Positions 25,923-39,000 of a DNA stretch of 64,000 nucleotides are shown one piece after another. The number at the start of each line of letters is the position of its first letter. Position 1 is the stretch's first letter. The notes beneath the pieces are model-generated. The model worked only from the letters and a program-made list of their open reading frames with translations. It was not told the DNA's origin and did no database searches. A program made the translations under genes and the position numbers. The stretch comes from Solea solea (lineage: Eukaryota; Chordata; Actinopteri; Pleuronectiformes; Soleidae): assembly GCF_958295425.1 (NCBI RefSeq), contig NC_081149.1, positions 16,622,090 to 16,686,089 on the forward strand. Direction: 5' to 3'.

Positions 25923-28900
25923 CAGGCTCATCGGGAGAGTCAGATCACCTGAGGAAGTTTTGATTAGGAGGATCTCTTGGGCAGGTGAGGCCCTTTTGTC
26001 TGCCAGAGTTAACCTAGAGAGACGTGTGTGTGTGTCAGTGCTGGATGGCAACTGAGACGCCATTGGTATGTACATACATTATATTTCAGTTTAATATGCA
26101 GGTCTGTGCAGTTAAATTTGGTGGATGATGGTTGATTTAATTTTGGTTTGGAAATTATGGTTTGGACTGGATTGGCAATGTGATGAGATTGTGTAGAATT
26201 ATTCATTTGAGTTGGGAAAATATTCTGGGATCTACTTTTTTGCTTGAGTTTAAGTGGTTGGTCAAATAATAATAATAATAATAATAAACTTGATTTGAAT
26301 CTGATTGAATTCATTGACTTTGTTGGTAAGTGTGGAAATAGAAGTGAGGGAGGTAAATTCATTTAATGCACTAAATATACTTAAGATTAAAAGGGTGATT
26401 AAATGTAATTTCATTCTTAAAAACAGATCCTAAAGAGACTTGTTTCAACCATTTACTAAAGAGACAATGCAATGTATTACGAAATGGTGTAACTTTATTT
26501 TCACTCTTTTAGATCTACAGTATGACTAAACTAAAGTAATGATCGATTTTGGTGTGATTATGCATTTATTTAATTAACTTAATTTTGTTTCTTTCTAAAT
26601 TATCAACCTACACGTACTGTATTCAATGATGTCAATGAATGGATGAAAATTGTACGGAGTTGGTCAGCGTCCTCTGTTGCCCTCTATGGCTGCTCACGTA
26701 TAGGCAGGCGTTGATGTGAAGACCAGAATAAACTTGACAGTGTTGGACTTGCTGTTTGCTCCCACACCAGGTCCAAATCCATCATTCCCCATGAGTGGCC
26801 ATACTAGACCTGTGAGCTTGGTAATGTGTTCATGTGCTCACAAACATTTAATTCTAAAATGGCTTTTTGATGAGGTGTAACCATCATTGCCAGTTAAAGA
26901 CGAGGCTGGTGGTGAGAAGACTAATCAGTGTGGTGATGTCTCCTCATGACAGGTGTTGTTTCTCTTGATAAACTACTGGTCAATCTTCTAGGTTGGTGAG
27001 AGGACGATGGAGGAAAAACAATCACTCTCTGGCAACAGCACTTTACATCTTCCTTGATAGAGGACTTGATTGGGCCAAGTCATAGTTCCCGCATCAATAA
27101 CTCCACAGAGGTCCACTATGGTCCTATTGGTCATATTTGCAGACCGCATGCACTGATTTTGTTGTTCAACACTCTTCAATTGATAACAATGATCCTAATG
27201 GGCATTCTTTGCCATCTTCAGCAACTAAAATTACAAAACAGAGAAGCCCTTCTTGCTTTCGTGGAGCAGTTGTTGTCACTTTGGTTCCAAATGTTTCTAC
27301 ATTTTCACCCATATAATAACAGGCCAGCCAACCAGGTCCATCTTGTGACAGGGTCTGCATCGTGAGGTCATACTGATACTAAGATTTTGATTAATTTAGA
27401 AACAAAGCAGTGGTGAAAAATGTGCTTAACCTTAATTGGAATCTGAGGCAGGGCAAAGGAGAATTTGCAACACCTTTACTGGTACAGTATTTGAGATTTG
27501 GTTGGCAAAGGGTCAAGTAATGCATTAAAAATGTATGAAAAATGGATTTACCTGGGAGCTGCTGAGATTGCCAGTCTCATTGAATCAATGAACACATTAA
27601 ATGAAGAAAAGGTCATTAAAACAAAGACAATGGATCGTCAGCACCGTCCATGTATGTGTGTTTAAAAAAGCAACACCCCGCCATGTCTGTTCCATGTCGG
27701 TCTGATTAAGGAGCTTCGTTTGGATGATGAAGATCCAGAGTTTATTTCAGACTGAACAATAAACAGTTTGACCTCTTTCCTGTTGCCTGAATATCAAAAG
27801 ACGCACTTAAAGCGCTCACTGCAATCCAAAAAGTGCCCAGCCACGCCCAGAAAAAAAACAGGAAATAACGTATTGGTGCACACAAAAGACACTGCATGCG
27901 AACGCAGATTGAATTCGACGGATTGCATATTCCATGAACGGTAAAGCATGTATTTGCATATCGTTAAGAAGAGGTCGAATTGGCCGACATGGTTGTGTGT
28001 GCACTTGTGTTTAATTTAAGCACAGTTCTGCTGCTTTTGTGAAAGGGAATAACAGCGGGCAGCGAGGAGCTGAAACTAAATGACTTTTTGAAATTGCTTC
28101 CCACAAATGACGCACGACAGCTTGAGTGCTGTAAAAATCAAACAAATGCTTTGTGGATCAAATCACGCCGCTCGGCTGGGAAATAAGGAGCATGAGCCCC
28201 GCCTCTGTGTGTGTGTTAGTGTGGGTGTGTGGGTGTGTGGGTGTGGGTCACAGGAGATTTTTTGAGGAGGGGGAGGTACATCAAATTTGCTGAATTTACC
28301 TTTTGCCTTTTAACCTTTGAGATTTAAATAACCTGCATAAAACAAAGTTGGAATTCATATATCAAACAATTATATCACACTCTTGGAAGAGGGACACACG
28401 GTAGTTTAGTGCTGGGGGGTGGTTCTTCTCAAACCCTCATAAGTACCAATGTTACCTTCAGCCAACATTTTACCTCCCAGACGCCTTGTAATTTTCCCTC
28501 TTGTGTCAGGTTCTCACTGGAAATCTGGGTTAAGATTCAAAAAACAAGTTAAACACCTGAATGAATCACTCTCTTTTAGAAATAACTGCTGGTATCAACA
28601 TTAAGGATGGAATGTCACTTGTGGTGTCCATGAGGATGACAAGCCACACACACACACACACACGCACACACATATAAAGAACCCTGTGCTATTGTGTCCC
28701 AGTTATTAGCTCTCTTGGTGGAGTAGCCATTCAAATACAACCACCCGTCCTGTTCACATTGACCCAGAATTAGTCGGTCATTCTGCCTGGCTAGAAAAAG
28801 AACCACCCCCGGTAACCTTTTCATCTTTAGCAAAACATGTTGTGGCCATGTAAGCAATGTTTTGTTCAGAATAAACATTTAAATTGTTGGCATACTTATC

Positions 28901-31461
28901 CTTTCATTCAGCCTCTACCACTTTATCCTCCACATGAGGGTTGCCGGGGGGACGCGATGCCAATCTCAGCTGACATACGGCGTAACATGGGGTGCACCGT
29001 GGACAGTTCGGCAGTCCGTCACAGGAGACCATGAACCATTCACTCTTACACCCACACCTACCTTTAGATTGTCCAGTGTACCTGATTTACCATTTTGTAT
29101 GTTTTTGGACTGTGGGAGGGAGGCCCTTGTTCCGACTGGGTCGCAAACCCCGGGTCTTCTTGCTGCAAACGCTAATGAGTGCTAACCGCTACACCAACGG
29201 GGGGGCCCTTGCACACTTATCATTATATATTATATAAAACATCATTTATTCTGTTCAAGCGTGAATGAAATGCAGAAAAAAAAACAACAACTGGAAAAGT
29301 GACATGAGGAAGAATGACAGGGAAGTTGAGGTCTGATGACAGATGGGGAGGCAGAGAGTGGAGAGAAGGAAATGTATATGAAGAGAGTGGGTGGCAGCAG
29401 AGTTTAATAGAAAGAGGCAAAACTAAAATGACAGGCGATGCCTCGGTCTAATCACACTCCCCCGGAACTAAGTGTGCCCATTAACCAGTCTGCAAGGTCA
29501 ATGACACACACACACACACACACAGATGCTCTCCTCCACTATGTAGACTTTTGATAACATGCTACGGGTTAGGGTTAGATATTAATTAGATATTAAGTGA
29601 AAAGTCAGAAATAATGTCTGCATATCACAAAATAATTGAAAACTACTGTGTACATAATCTATGTTTGGTAAAAAAGAATGTGTCAGGTACATTTGTGTAA
29701 TTAAAGCCTTACATATTTTAAATGAGTAATGCGCATAGCTGGAATTGTTACATGGACGATAGATTCATAGATAGAGAGATAGATGAAAATTCAGGCCTGA
29801 ATCATCACTGCGTGTTTAATGCTTTGTTTTGTTCTTGTATTTGGCTTAAAGTCAAAGTTGAATCACTTTTGATTAAATATTTGATGCCATGCTTTATTTC
29901 TTTTATTTCCTTAATATAGTTTTGAAAAAAGATGCATGTTTTTCATTTTGTCTGCACACGATTAGACGCTGCGACTTCGCTCAGAGATTGAAAACAGCTG
30001 ACGGAGGTTAATGAAAATAACACTGCAGACTCAAACCTCACTCTCTCTCACTAAGCCTCCAATTCATCCTGTCAAACACACACACACACACACACACCCC
30101 AAAAAACCCCACATTATAATAACTCATATGCACATAAGAACACATACACACTTCCCTTGATACGCTTTTACATGAGTAAATAGATAGGACTAGTCGAGAC
30201 CTGCAGCAGCCTGTTGCTAGGTTACCTCTTTAGTGATTCTTTCTCATCCTGGGTAACAAACAGCTCCTCTGTTGCCTGGTGCACACACACACACACACAT
30301 GCACACACACATTTGGACAGCCTAAATGGAGCGTTATCCCGACACTTAACCACAACCGGTTCATCCACCAACCTTATAACCTTAACCTAACCACAATTAA
30401 AATCCTAGCCCTAAACCTAACTAGCTCTTTAGAAATGAGGTTTTGCCTCATTAGGACCAGGTTGTGAACCCCATGAGGGCCTGTGGTCCTGGAAAAGTCA
30501 TTGTTTATTCCAGAAAAGGTCCTAAATAGGTAACAAATACAAGAACACACAGGCAGAGGGAGAGAGAGAGCACACATAGTCCATCTCAGACAGAGAGCGC
30601 ACCCGTCTGCTTTATGGGTTTAATCTCAGTGAGAGAGGGTGGTGAGTGGAGGAACGAGGGGCCACTCACTTGGGCTTTATGGCCTCTCCACCCTCAGCTC
30701 GGCTACCCTCAGAGACAACAAATGGACAGATGAATGTGTGGGAACTGACTGCATCCGGGAATTACTATTCAGTATGAAGCGAGATTGAAGATTGTGGTCA
30801 AAGGACTAAAGTCTGGGCGAGCAGGGTGCAGTGAATCTGTGATTCCTGCATAGAAACCTGGTTTCTCAGAAATAAAGGTCAACATGGAGCATATAAAGAA
30901 CTATTGAGTTGGTTTGATGGCAAGCCAGAGAATACTGTTGATTTGGATAAAGCACATATTACTGTCAAAGGGAAAACTGGGCCATAGCTGACTGCTGATT
31001 CTCGTGGTTTTATGTTTGGATACATGTAACAAAACCACATGTTTTTATATCCTTTTCTTACAGTGGGTGCCAAGACTATTTTGATCAAGCAGACTAAAAC
31101 TAAATGTTTATATGTATACGTATATAAACAGGTGTATATGCATTTAAAACTGCTAAGCCATTCTGGCTCGAAGCAACGCACCAACCCTGAATTTCTTGGT
31201 AAAATAAATCATAAAGACGTACACTAGCGATAGCCATAATTGGTATTACAGATACAAACTAAATCTTGTCTCCATCTCTGTCTCTCTCCCTCTCGTTGCC
31301 TTCTGTCTTATTCTCCTCATCTCTCACCCCCGTCTTATTCTGCAGCGAAAAACTGTTCCTATTTCAAACACTTCACATCAGGAGAAGAAGCGGAAGTTTT
31401 TGAAGTCAAGACCCAGAAAGGTGGGTGTCTTTTCATCGCCGCACAGATTACGTATGATGTT

Positions 31462-31496
<35 letters not shown>

Positions 31497-34400
31497 GCCT
31501 GTCTGAGGAGGAGAAAAAAATATATACAGAAACCATTTCCAGGCACGGTTCAAATTAACTGTGGCAGTCTAGATATAAGCTTATACCACATGATAGAAAG
31601 TAGCTGTTGCTCCTGTTGGTGAGCTGCCTCTTTCAGCTTCTGACAGACACACACACACCTAAGGAAACATAAAGCCATGAAGTCACGCAGTTTATAAGGT
31701 GTTCTCATATTGTTTACATCATCCCTGTCCTAGAAAACCTTGCATTTAAGACCAGGCTATTTTATCTTCCTTTGAGACAGGACACAGTCTGAGACATTCT
31801 AGAGTGCTGCTCGACATAACAATGTCTAGGTGGGAAAACCAAACATGCAGAGGTGGAAAGAGTACTGAAATATTCTACTCAAGTACAAGTCTGGTCTGAA
31901 AATGTACTTAAATTAAAGTTAAAAAAAAAGTAGCCTGTTTAAAATTAAGAATTTAAACAACAAGGTTGGGGTTCTCTGTGTCATGCAAAAAGGACAAGGG
32001 GACACAAATCTCACATGAATTGTTTTTATTTAAAGACAAACCTTTACAAATTAAAAAGCTGACAAGATAAAACATGTAAACACATGATGTATCAGTCAAA
32101 ATGGGTCAAAGGTCACAAATGCCTTCACTTTCTCACGCAGGGACCTGAATTAGTGCCAATTTGCCTGTCCTCACCGTTCACCTGTCCTCATCATTCACCA
32201 TGTCTTCATTGTACACCTGTCCTCATCGTTCACCTGTCCTCACCATTCATTTTTCCTCATTGCTGACCTGTCCTCATCATTTACCATGTCTTCATCGTTC
32301 ACCTGTCCTCATGTTCACCTGTCTTCATCATTCACCTGTCCTCACCTTTCATCTGTCCTCATCATTCACCATGTCTTCATCGTTCACCTGTCCTCAGCGT
32401 TCACCTCTCCTCAGCGTTCACCTGTCCTCATCATTCACCATGTCTTCATCGTTCACCTGTCCTCAGCGTTCACCTGTCCTCATCATTCACCGGTCCTCAT
32501 CAATCACTGCCAAGGTTTCCAGTGAGTGATTCTTTTTTTATTATTTACTTAATTTTTTTTAAATAAAATTCAGTAACTGATTTGATCAAACTACAGTGCT
32601 TTCAAAAAACATACTTAAATTAAAATGACAAATTGTAAATAAATAAAAAAAAGCACACAAAAAACCTACTCAATTACAGTAACGAGCGAGTAAATGTAAT
32701 TCATTACTTTCTACCTCTGCAAACATGTGATTTGCTGTCAGGGCACCTGGACTATAAATACGACAAATGCAATAACAGACATTGTCTACTGTATATTGTG
32801 TCAGAACTAAGAATGGCACAGAACAGATGTATTGTGACATTTAAGGAAGTGCAGGACATGTGCATTCATGTGTTTTTATTTTTAGTGCATTCTCACAAAT
32901 TTCCAGATTCCAGTCCAACACTGGAGCGGCAGCTGAGTTCAAGGTTATTTTACACATGTGTGTTTCTCCACATGTGCTGAAATGGGAAAAAGCTGCTCCT
33001 AAGCTGCTAATTTCTATCACAGTCTTACCAGAGAAGGGAAGACTAAATTGTCTTTATCAGACAATGAGACAGGACGAGAGGTGGGAGGAAGGAGAAAGAG
33101 ATGCTCTAATCATCTTGTTATTAATCTGCAGCATCTTATCTGTCATGCAAATGGCATTATTGCCAGTTTAGATAAATGACTGTTGTTTATTTTAAGTGAA
33201 GCTAATTTAAAGGCTAATTATCTGTGTCATAACTTGCCTGAGTGCGATATTGAAACAATTTGTTCTATACCCACTCTCACAATTTATAATCCCGACCACT
33301 CTCTTCATCTCACTGTTTTTTTTTCATTTCCTCCATCCTGCCATTGTTCCTACCTCCTCCCCCTTATTGTTTCTCTTCTTTGTCCTCAGAGTACAATATC
33401 TCAGCAGCAGCCATTGCCATATTCAGCCTGTTCTTCATGATCCTGGGCACCCTCTGTGTCATCTTCTCTTTCGGGAAGGGGCGTGACTACTTGCTTCGGC
33501 CCGCTGGGATGTTCTTTGCCTTTGCAGGTCAGACATAACAGTCATGGTCCAGTTGTTTGTCTTGTGCTCACGTCTCTTTGTTGCAGCTCAGTGTGTCTGC
33601 AGTCATCGTTTCCAATTTGATTTTATTTGCATTGCTAAAATGACAACATAGACTATCTCAAGGCACTCTACGTAGTAAAGCAGAAACCTTACAATATTAA
33701 AGAGCGACAAGAGTAGGCATCAGTGGGGAAGAAAAACTCTCTGACGGAAACAGACTCAAAGATGTGCAGCATCTGCCTCGACTGGTTGGGGTGAAAGGAA
33801 AAATGGGGGAAGGAAAGAGAGTCCAGGAGCGGATATATAACAGTTGCATTAAGTTGTAGGTTTAGGATTGAATCAATTCTAACATGTTGATAGAACTATA
33901 ATGTCATTTATAAAAGCAGTGGCATGGACTGTCAATTTTAATCATAGCATAATAATGATGACAATACTACTACTGCTAATGATAATAATCATAATAGGAT
34001 CTCAGGGGTCACCTTCAAGATGAGGGCAGAGAGAGCGATCATCATCATCATCATAATCATTATTATTACGCAACTTTTCTCCTGGTGATGAATGTTAACG
34101 ACACAGAAATGTAAAGAGAGCTCGGAGGAATTTGTGTGATGGGTGAGAGCTACCATTGAGAGTCATACTCACTGCCAGTTAAATGAAGATATCTGGGTTA
34201 ACATTGGTGAGATGATAATATGAGATGATACTCTATATACAAGTCAAAAAAAAACAACAACAATGCATTTATGCACATGTTTTGGTCTCTGGTCTTCACT
34301 CAATCAGTATGACAGATGAATCTGTCTTTATTTATGAAAGAATGTGCCTGATTTTCATACAGATGACAACATTTGTTAATAATTATCAAACTTTTAATGA

Positions 34401-34864
34401 TTAGCATGTCTTAATTTGCTCAGAAATGTCTTCTCCTGTGGAGAAAAAGTCATGAGAAATATGGTCGTGGACATTTAAAAGCAGCCATTGTTTTCCCATC
34501 TTTAAAGTTTAATTAGTTCTGATTGAGATTAGGTCATTGGTCGCCATTGCTTCTGTTGGTTTGTTTGTTTTTGGTTTTGACCTCAACAAAACCCGACGAA
34601 TCAACAAATGTCCCCGTGTTGTGGCTCACAGGCCTCTGCATCATCATCTCTGTCGAGGTGATGCGTCAGTCTGTCAAGCGCATGATCGACAGCGACGAGA
34701 CCATCTGGATCGAGTACTACTACTCGTGGTCCTTCACCTGCGCCTGTGCCTCCTTCACCATCCTCATCCTCAGTGGAGCTGCCCTGCTGCTCATCTCCAT
34801 GCCCCACATGCCGCGCAATCCCTGGGAGACCTGCATGGACGCTGAGCCTGACACCTTAGATTAG
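23575..34864 (+). CDS. cacng1: Voltage-dependent calcium channel gamma-1 subunit (skeletal muscle)
   Basis: Four coding exons: 23575-23815, 31346-31420, 33390-33527 and 34632-34864, all with GT-AG introns and the same phase-1 junctions as cacng4, giving 687 nt and 228 residues. The human protein is 222. Features: TM1 about 11-28, TDHWAVLSP, sequon N43, GLW at 52-54 and C57, a second sequon (NCS) at 83-85, TM2 about 109-131, TM3 about 142-162, the block EVMRQSVKRMID, TM4 about 183-207, and a short tail ending DAEPDTLD. There is no PDZ ligand, as expected for gamma-1. The protein is a subunit of the skeletal-muscle L-type calcium channel (Cav1.1) and modulates its inactivation. It is tandem and co-oriented with cacng4, reflecting an ancient duplication of the family. 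Confidence 0.96.
24640..24770. repeat. Old dispersed fish repeat fragment
   Basis: Contains CCGCCCCTTGTGGCCTACTG and ends near ATAGACACAGTCTATGG, a phrase I associate with a common fish repeat. Family name not known to me. Confidence 0.45.
24870..24900. repeat. (CA)n microsatellite
   Basis: 31-bp CA tract in cacng1 intron 1. Confidence 0.95.
25541..25571. repeat. (GA)n microsatellite
   Basis: 31-bp pure GA tract in cacng1 intron 1. Confidence 0.95.
25881..25922. repeat. (GA)n microsatellite with one interruption
   Basis: About 42 bp of GA with a GC interruption near 25911. It is the second GA tract within 350 bp. Confidence 0.95.
28901..29210 (-). mobile_element. tRNA-headed SINE with target duplication
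   Basis: Minus-strand copy of the family at 9207-9557. The tRNA-like head lies at the right end, and the tail-side phrase CCACTTTATCCTCCACATGA at the left. Flanked by GCATACTTATC (28890-28900) and GCACACTTATC (29211-29221), an 11-bp target duplication with one mismatch. Confidence 0.8.
30300..30490. repeat. CCCTAA-type dispersed repeat, copy 2
   Basis: CTTAACCTAACCACAATT and CCTAGCCCTAAACCTAACTA, then a GAGGTTTTGCCTCATTAGGA block. The last block recurs inverted near 52437-52460, linking the two copies. Confidence 0.6.
31346..31420 (+). CDS. cacng1: cacng1 coding exon 2
   Basis: 75 nt encoding AKNCSYFKHF through EVKTQK in loop 1. Acceptor TTCTGCAG, donor GTGGGT. It carries the conserved NCS glycosylation sequon. 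Confidence 0.95.
31462..31505. repeat. (GTCT)n microsatellite close to cacng1 exon 2
   Basis: 44-bp tetranucleotide tract starting about 40 nt after the exon 2 donor. Confidence 0.92.
31848..32720. mobile_element. Non-autonomous hAT element (Tol2-like ends)
   Basis: Begins CAGAGGTGGAAAGAGTACTG and ends with the inverted sequence TTACTTTCTACCTCTG (terminal repeats about 16 bp with few mismatches). The flanks are a perfect 8-bp target duplication, CAAACATG, at 31840-31847 and 32721-32728. Both the CAGAGGTG end and the 8-bp duplication are hAT hallmarks. There is no transposase inside; the centre is occupied by a minisatellite. It lies in cacng1 intron 2. Confidence 0.9.
32161..32512. repeat. 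Minisatellite inside the hAT element
   Basis: About 20 degenerate copies of a 16-18 bp unit close to CACCTGTCCTCATCGTT, with CATCATTCACCATGTCTT variants forming a higher-order pattern. The unit is absent from the element's ends, so it probably expanded within one copy. Confidence 0.85.
33390..33527 (+). CDS. cacng1: cacng1 coding exon 3
   Basis: 138 nt encoding EYNISAAAIAIF through FFAFAG: TM2 and the start of TM3. Acceptor GTCCTCAG after a strong pyrimidine tract, donor GTCAGA. Confidence 0.95.
33610..33900. repeat. Dispersed fish repeat in cacng1 intron 3
   Basis: Includes ATCTCAAGGCACTCTACGTA, GGGGAAGAAAAACTC and ATCTGCCTCGACTGGTTGGG, phrases I recognise from a common teleost repeat. No family assignment is made. 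Confidence 0.55.
34632..34864 (+). CDS. cacng1: cacng1 coding exon 4 (terminal)
   Basis: Encodes the rest of TM3, the EVMRQSVKRMID loop, TM4 and the short tail to TAG at 34862-34864. Acceptor GGCTCACAG. Confidence 0.95.
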
Positions 34865-36090
34865 CCACAGGCGACGAAGCAGACTTCAAGGAACGGTTGA
34901 AGTGACAAAAAAAAGTATTTTACATTAACATGTTTTAGCATTTCATTTCCCATATTCCACATGTCCAGTGATTTTAGTCCATGCTAGTAAAATCAGCTTA
35001 TTGATAGAGAACAATAGTTAACAATGGTGTTCATGTTGTTTTTCACATGTAACACAAACAGGCATTTTCTAAAAACTCTTCCACGTTCCATTAGATCATA
35101 TCTGAGTTATTAGCTGAATGTTATTTTATTATTTATTTTCAACTCAATCTCTTTTCTTTTCTTTTTTATTTATAGTTTTTCATATCAATTTGAAAGAAAA
35201 CCAAGGCACCAAAAAGCCTGCAATTTAAGAAAAGGTTAAAAAAAAAAAAAAAATCATTATTATTATTATTATTTGTTAAATTTAGTCAAATGTAGTGTGG
35301 TACTTTTTTATTGCTGCAGCCCAATAAAAAAAATGTGGCACCATATATTCCTAAAGGTTAAGAATGTTACAAATAAATAAAGTAAAATAAAATTTTTCTG
35401 TTCTGTATATACGTAGGCAAGTTCTTTACATTGTTGTCAGTTGAAAACCTTGTTCAGGTCAAGAGTGGCTTTTTAATTCTAGTCATATTCGACTCAAAAA
35501 AAACACTTTTCACTTGACAGCCATCATTTCCCGCGTCTAAGCTGCCACAGTATTGTTAACAAAACAATGGCCTTGGTCTAACGTGTTATTTTTGTAGTGA
35601 GCTGCTCTGGCCCTGAAGTCACTCAGCCGATGCAGGTGGAGTGAAATTAAAGTTTCTTAAATGGCGCCGTTTCACCAGGGAACACAGCAAAAGAAATGAT
35701 TACATGTAGCTCTGAGGCCCTGCTGACGAAAACATGACTGGGTTTTTTCTTACTGCAAATCAAAAATGATACAGGTTGATGTTTTAGGAAAATGAACCAT
35801 TGCCTGTCTGTTGTTGTTGTTTTTAATTGTTATTGACTGTTTTATACCATGTTCAGTTTGACAGGAACCAGCTGTTATTTGGTGTTTATATTTAAGATTA
35901 TTTAGCATAATTTAGGATTATACACATGGACTTTAGCATCTCACACCTGTATTGTTTGTTTTATTTTAGATTTTTACATTCTTATACAGTATATAGGTCC
36001 ATGATGGTGTTCTGGTTTTCCAAAAGTAAAATGAAATAAAAATAAAAACTACAAATCTCAGTACTGCTTGGCCACAGTCTGTACTGGAGC
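34865..36090 (+). terminator. cacng1: cacng1 3' UTR with candidate poly(A) signals
   Basis: Non-coding, A/T-rich. AATAAA occurs at 35372-35377 and 35376-35381 (overlapping), and at 36035-36040 and 36041-36046. Which one is used cannot be told. The tandem distal pair followed by GTCTGT-rich sequence is a reasonable end. Confidence 0.45.
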
Positions 36091-36099
36091 ATATCATGT

Positions 36100-39000
36100 C
36101 GGTTTACTTCTGCTTTACTTGCTTTTACAGCAGGAATTCTAATCACTGTTCTCATGAATCATAAACATCAGGTACAGCTGGTGAGTCAGTGGATGTTTTT
36201 TTTCACAAAATAAAAAAATGGCATTCAAGTCTTTTTCTTCAGCCTTCCTGCAGCGTCATTGTGACACATTCAGAGTCACTTCAGGTCCAAGGACCGCCCG
36301 CTCACTCGGCCGGAAAATGTGACAAATCTGTCGGAAATGCTCCGGAGACCTTACACACTGCAGGCCAGGCCTTTTCAGGAGTGGATGTAATAGATGCACA
36401 AAGCTCCTTAAATCATTCATCACACCTTCAACCTTAGAGCAGCGACAACAACACGGACCGAGTCACTGCTGAAACAAATCTCTCTGTATTTGATCCCAGG
36501 AAATCCTGTTATTTATCGATTCTATAGAGATGTGCTTATAATCATGTTGACTTACAGGTATTTTATGCTTATTTGTCACACTTTTCTGTGCCCTTCTTCT
36601 TCCGCTCCATAGTAGAAGGCTGAGATAACCGCACAGACACATGACTGTGAATGCATTTAGTCAGTGCTGCAGGTTTGCAGAGGATCCTGACTGTTGACCG
36701 TGCACACTGACCTCAGGCGCCCTTGGTTTCAAACAAATTACACAGGAGAGTAGGGTAGATAATTTGAAACGCGCTCAACAGAGAAAACTGAATAAATAAA
36801 TAAATAAATAAGGCAACAAAAATGGTTCTCTGTGCTGGTAGATTTCTAATTGTTTTGGTTGTTGTAAAGGTCAAGGAAATTATTGTTGGATTGCTTTCGT
36901 ATGCGAGGACCAATTGAAAGGCTTTCCCCCCCTCACGCTCATCTAATTTCTTTACGAAGGCTGGGAGGAAGAAGCAGATTGCAATATTCCATTATAAATT
37001 GAGAGAGTATAGGGCTGCACGAGTAATTGTAAAATGATCAGGATCACAACGTAACCAGTCCAATGTCCAAATCAAATTGTTTAATAATGACAAAATGTTT
37101 AGGCAAAACGGTGTCGTAAAGAAACAAAGAATCGTTATGGGTTATATTGTTTTCTATTAAAATGTGAATTAAGATGCACTACTTACTGTTAATGTCCTGA
37201 TGGCAATATTGGTCAAAAATAATCTCAATATGGCTTTTTGACGAGGGGTGGGAATCGCAGGGTGCGTCACAATACGTGACACGTGGTCCACAATACCAAA
37301 TAATATCATATACAACAATTCTGCGATCATCATTATATTGCAAGACAATCATACGGCGATACATACGTTTCTCTGTTTACTCACAACATAGAGAACAAAG
37401 TGCATAAAGTCTGACTGTATTGACTCATTCATTTGAACAGCGCCACCGCAAGGAGACATGAAGTAGTGACGCTGGCAGGGACTGTTTACTTTAGAGTAAA
37501 ATATCAGTATTTTCAGTATTTACACCGATGTATCACCGCATCGATGTTTTGACCCACACCCTATTGTGCAGCTGTTGCATGTTTTTTTTAAAAACCTACG
37601 TTAACATCTTTTGATACTATCTGAATGCAGTGTTCACATATGTAGTCCTGTAGAAATTCTTACCATGGTTAATTATTGTAGAGTTTGAAAATAGCTGTAT
37701 TTGCATCAGTACATACAACATACATTAGACAGTACAACATACATTAGACAATGAGCGCTGAAAACTACTGGTAAAAAGCAGAAGTCGAAAGGGAAAAAAA
37801 AACCCTACATTTTACTGAAAACCTTTCACAAATGTTTCTGGACACATGACCACAGCCAGGATTCTAGTTCATCCCACCTGACTGTCACTTTGTTGATGGG
37901 GAAAGCTGATGACTCAAGCTTCGTTTGAGTCGCCTGATCCTCTGAGTCACTGCCGGTCCCTTTCCTGACCCCTGACTGAGTGCTGTCCACGCTGTTTCTA
38001 TTTTCCTCACACAGCACATACAGTACGCGTTTGTTTCATTCAGCCCTGTCCCTCACGGAGTGTACGATGAGCATGATGTGGAGCATGACTGAGGCTCAAG
38101 ACTCAAGCTCAGACTAAATGGACAGAATAAGATACAAACCCCCATGTGATTTAAAGCAGCCGCATGAAGTCAAAGATGTCAGTTTGACTCAAAAGCAGGA
38201 CATTTAGATACAGGTTGAAAAATGCGATTGTCACTGACTCGTAAAAATGATTTGACACATAGGCAAGCAAGTCTGCCTTTAGCCTTGTGAGTACAAAAAA
38301 TCACACGGCTAAAGGCAGAGCCAAAAAACAACAAGTGCAATGAAAATGGTTTTGTAGTTATTAATATATTCATATTTTTTTCAATTTTTGTGGGGGCAAA
38401 TAAGCTCATCCTCTTCACTCCTCATCGTCTTTCCCTCTCTTCTCCCTGCCAGGCAGAGACAGTGAGCCATTGGTTCATCTCCACCTTCATTTTATCTGCT
38501 TTATCTCTACTCTCGGCGTCCCTTCCCTCCCTGCCTCCCTCCCTCCCTGCCTCCCCCTGTCGTTCTGCTCCACTGCGCTCTCAAGCAGGCACTCTGCTGT
38601 CTAATGACTTGGATCAGTGGTTAGTGTTGAGAGGAGATAGACCTGTAAAAAGCCAATCCAACCCAGCGCAAGAGTGCAGCATGCAACCAGTGTTTCATCT
38701 GTGTACACTGCACCTGGAGGCACAACAGGGGGAAGAGGAGATGGGTCTGGAGAAGGAGTCGCCTCTGGGTTTCACTAAATAACAAACATTTACTGCTTTC
38801 ATACTGGAAAAGACATCAGACCTGACTGAGTGAGCACTTTTGTACTCAGACAATGCAGGGGCAGGTGGGGGTAAGAGGCGTTTATCCCATCATCCCCATC
38901 ATACTGGGTTTTGTTTGAGCAGCAGTGTTCATTTCTGAAACTTTTCCTCTCTACTGTATGTTTTTCCATCACACCATGAGACATGTTTGCAGCCATGTCT

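Larger units (their letters stand above)
23816..31345 (+). other. cacng1: cacng1 intron 1
   Basis: 7.5 kb. It holds a dispersed repeat at 24640-24770, AC tract 24870-24900, GA tracts 25541-25571 and 25881-25922, AAT tract near 26267-26286, AC tracts near 28645, 29501 and 30077, a SINE at 28901-29210 and a CCCTAA-type repeat at 30300-30490. No extra exon is recognised. Confidence 0.75.

Noticed and set aside
26988..27360. Two adjacent minus-strand frames in cacng1 intron 1 that look somewhat protein-like
   Set aside because: They lie in different registers, lack convincing splice sites, and match no family I know. A translated database search would settle this.
32161..32529. 122-codon frame with a repeating Ser-Ser-Phe-Thr-Cys-Pro pattern
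   Set aside because: It is the minisatellite inside the hAT element read in frame. No start or splice evidence.
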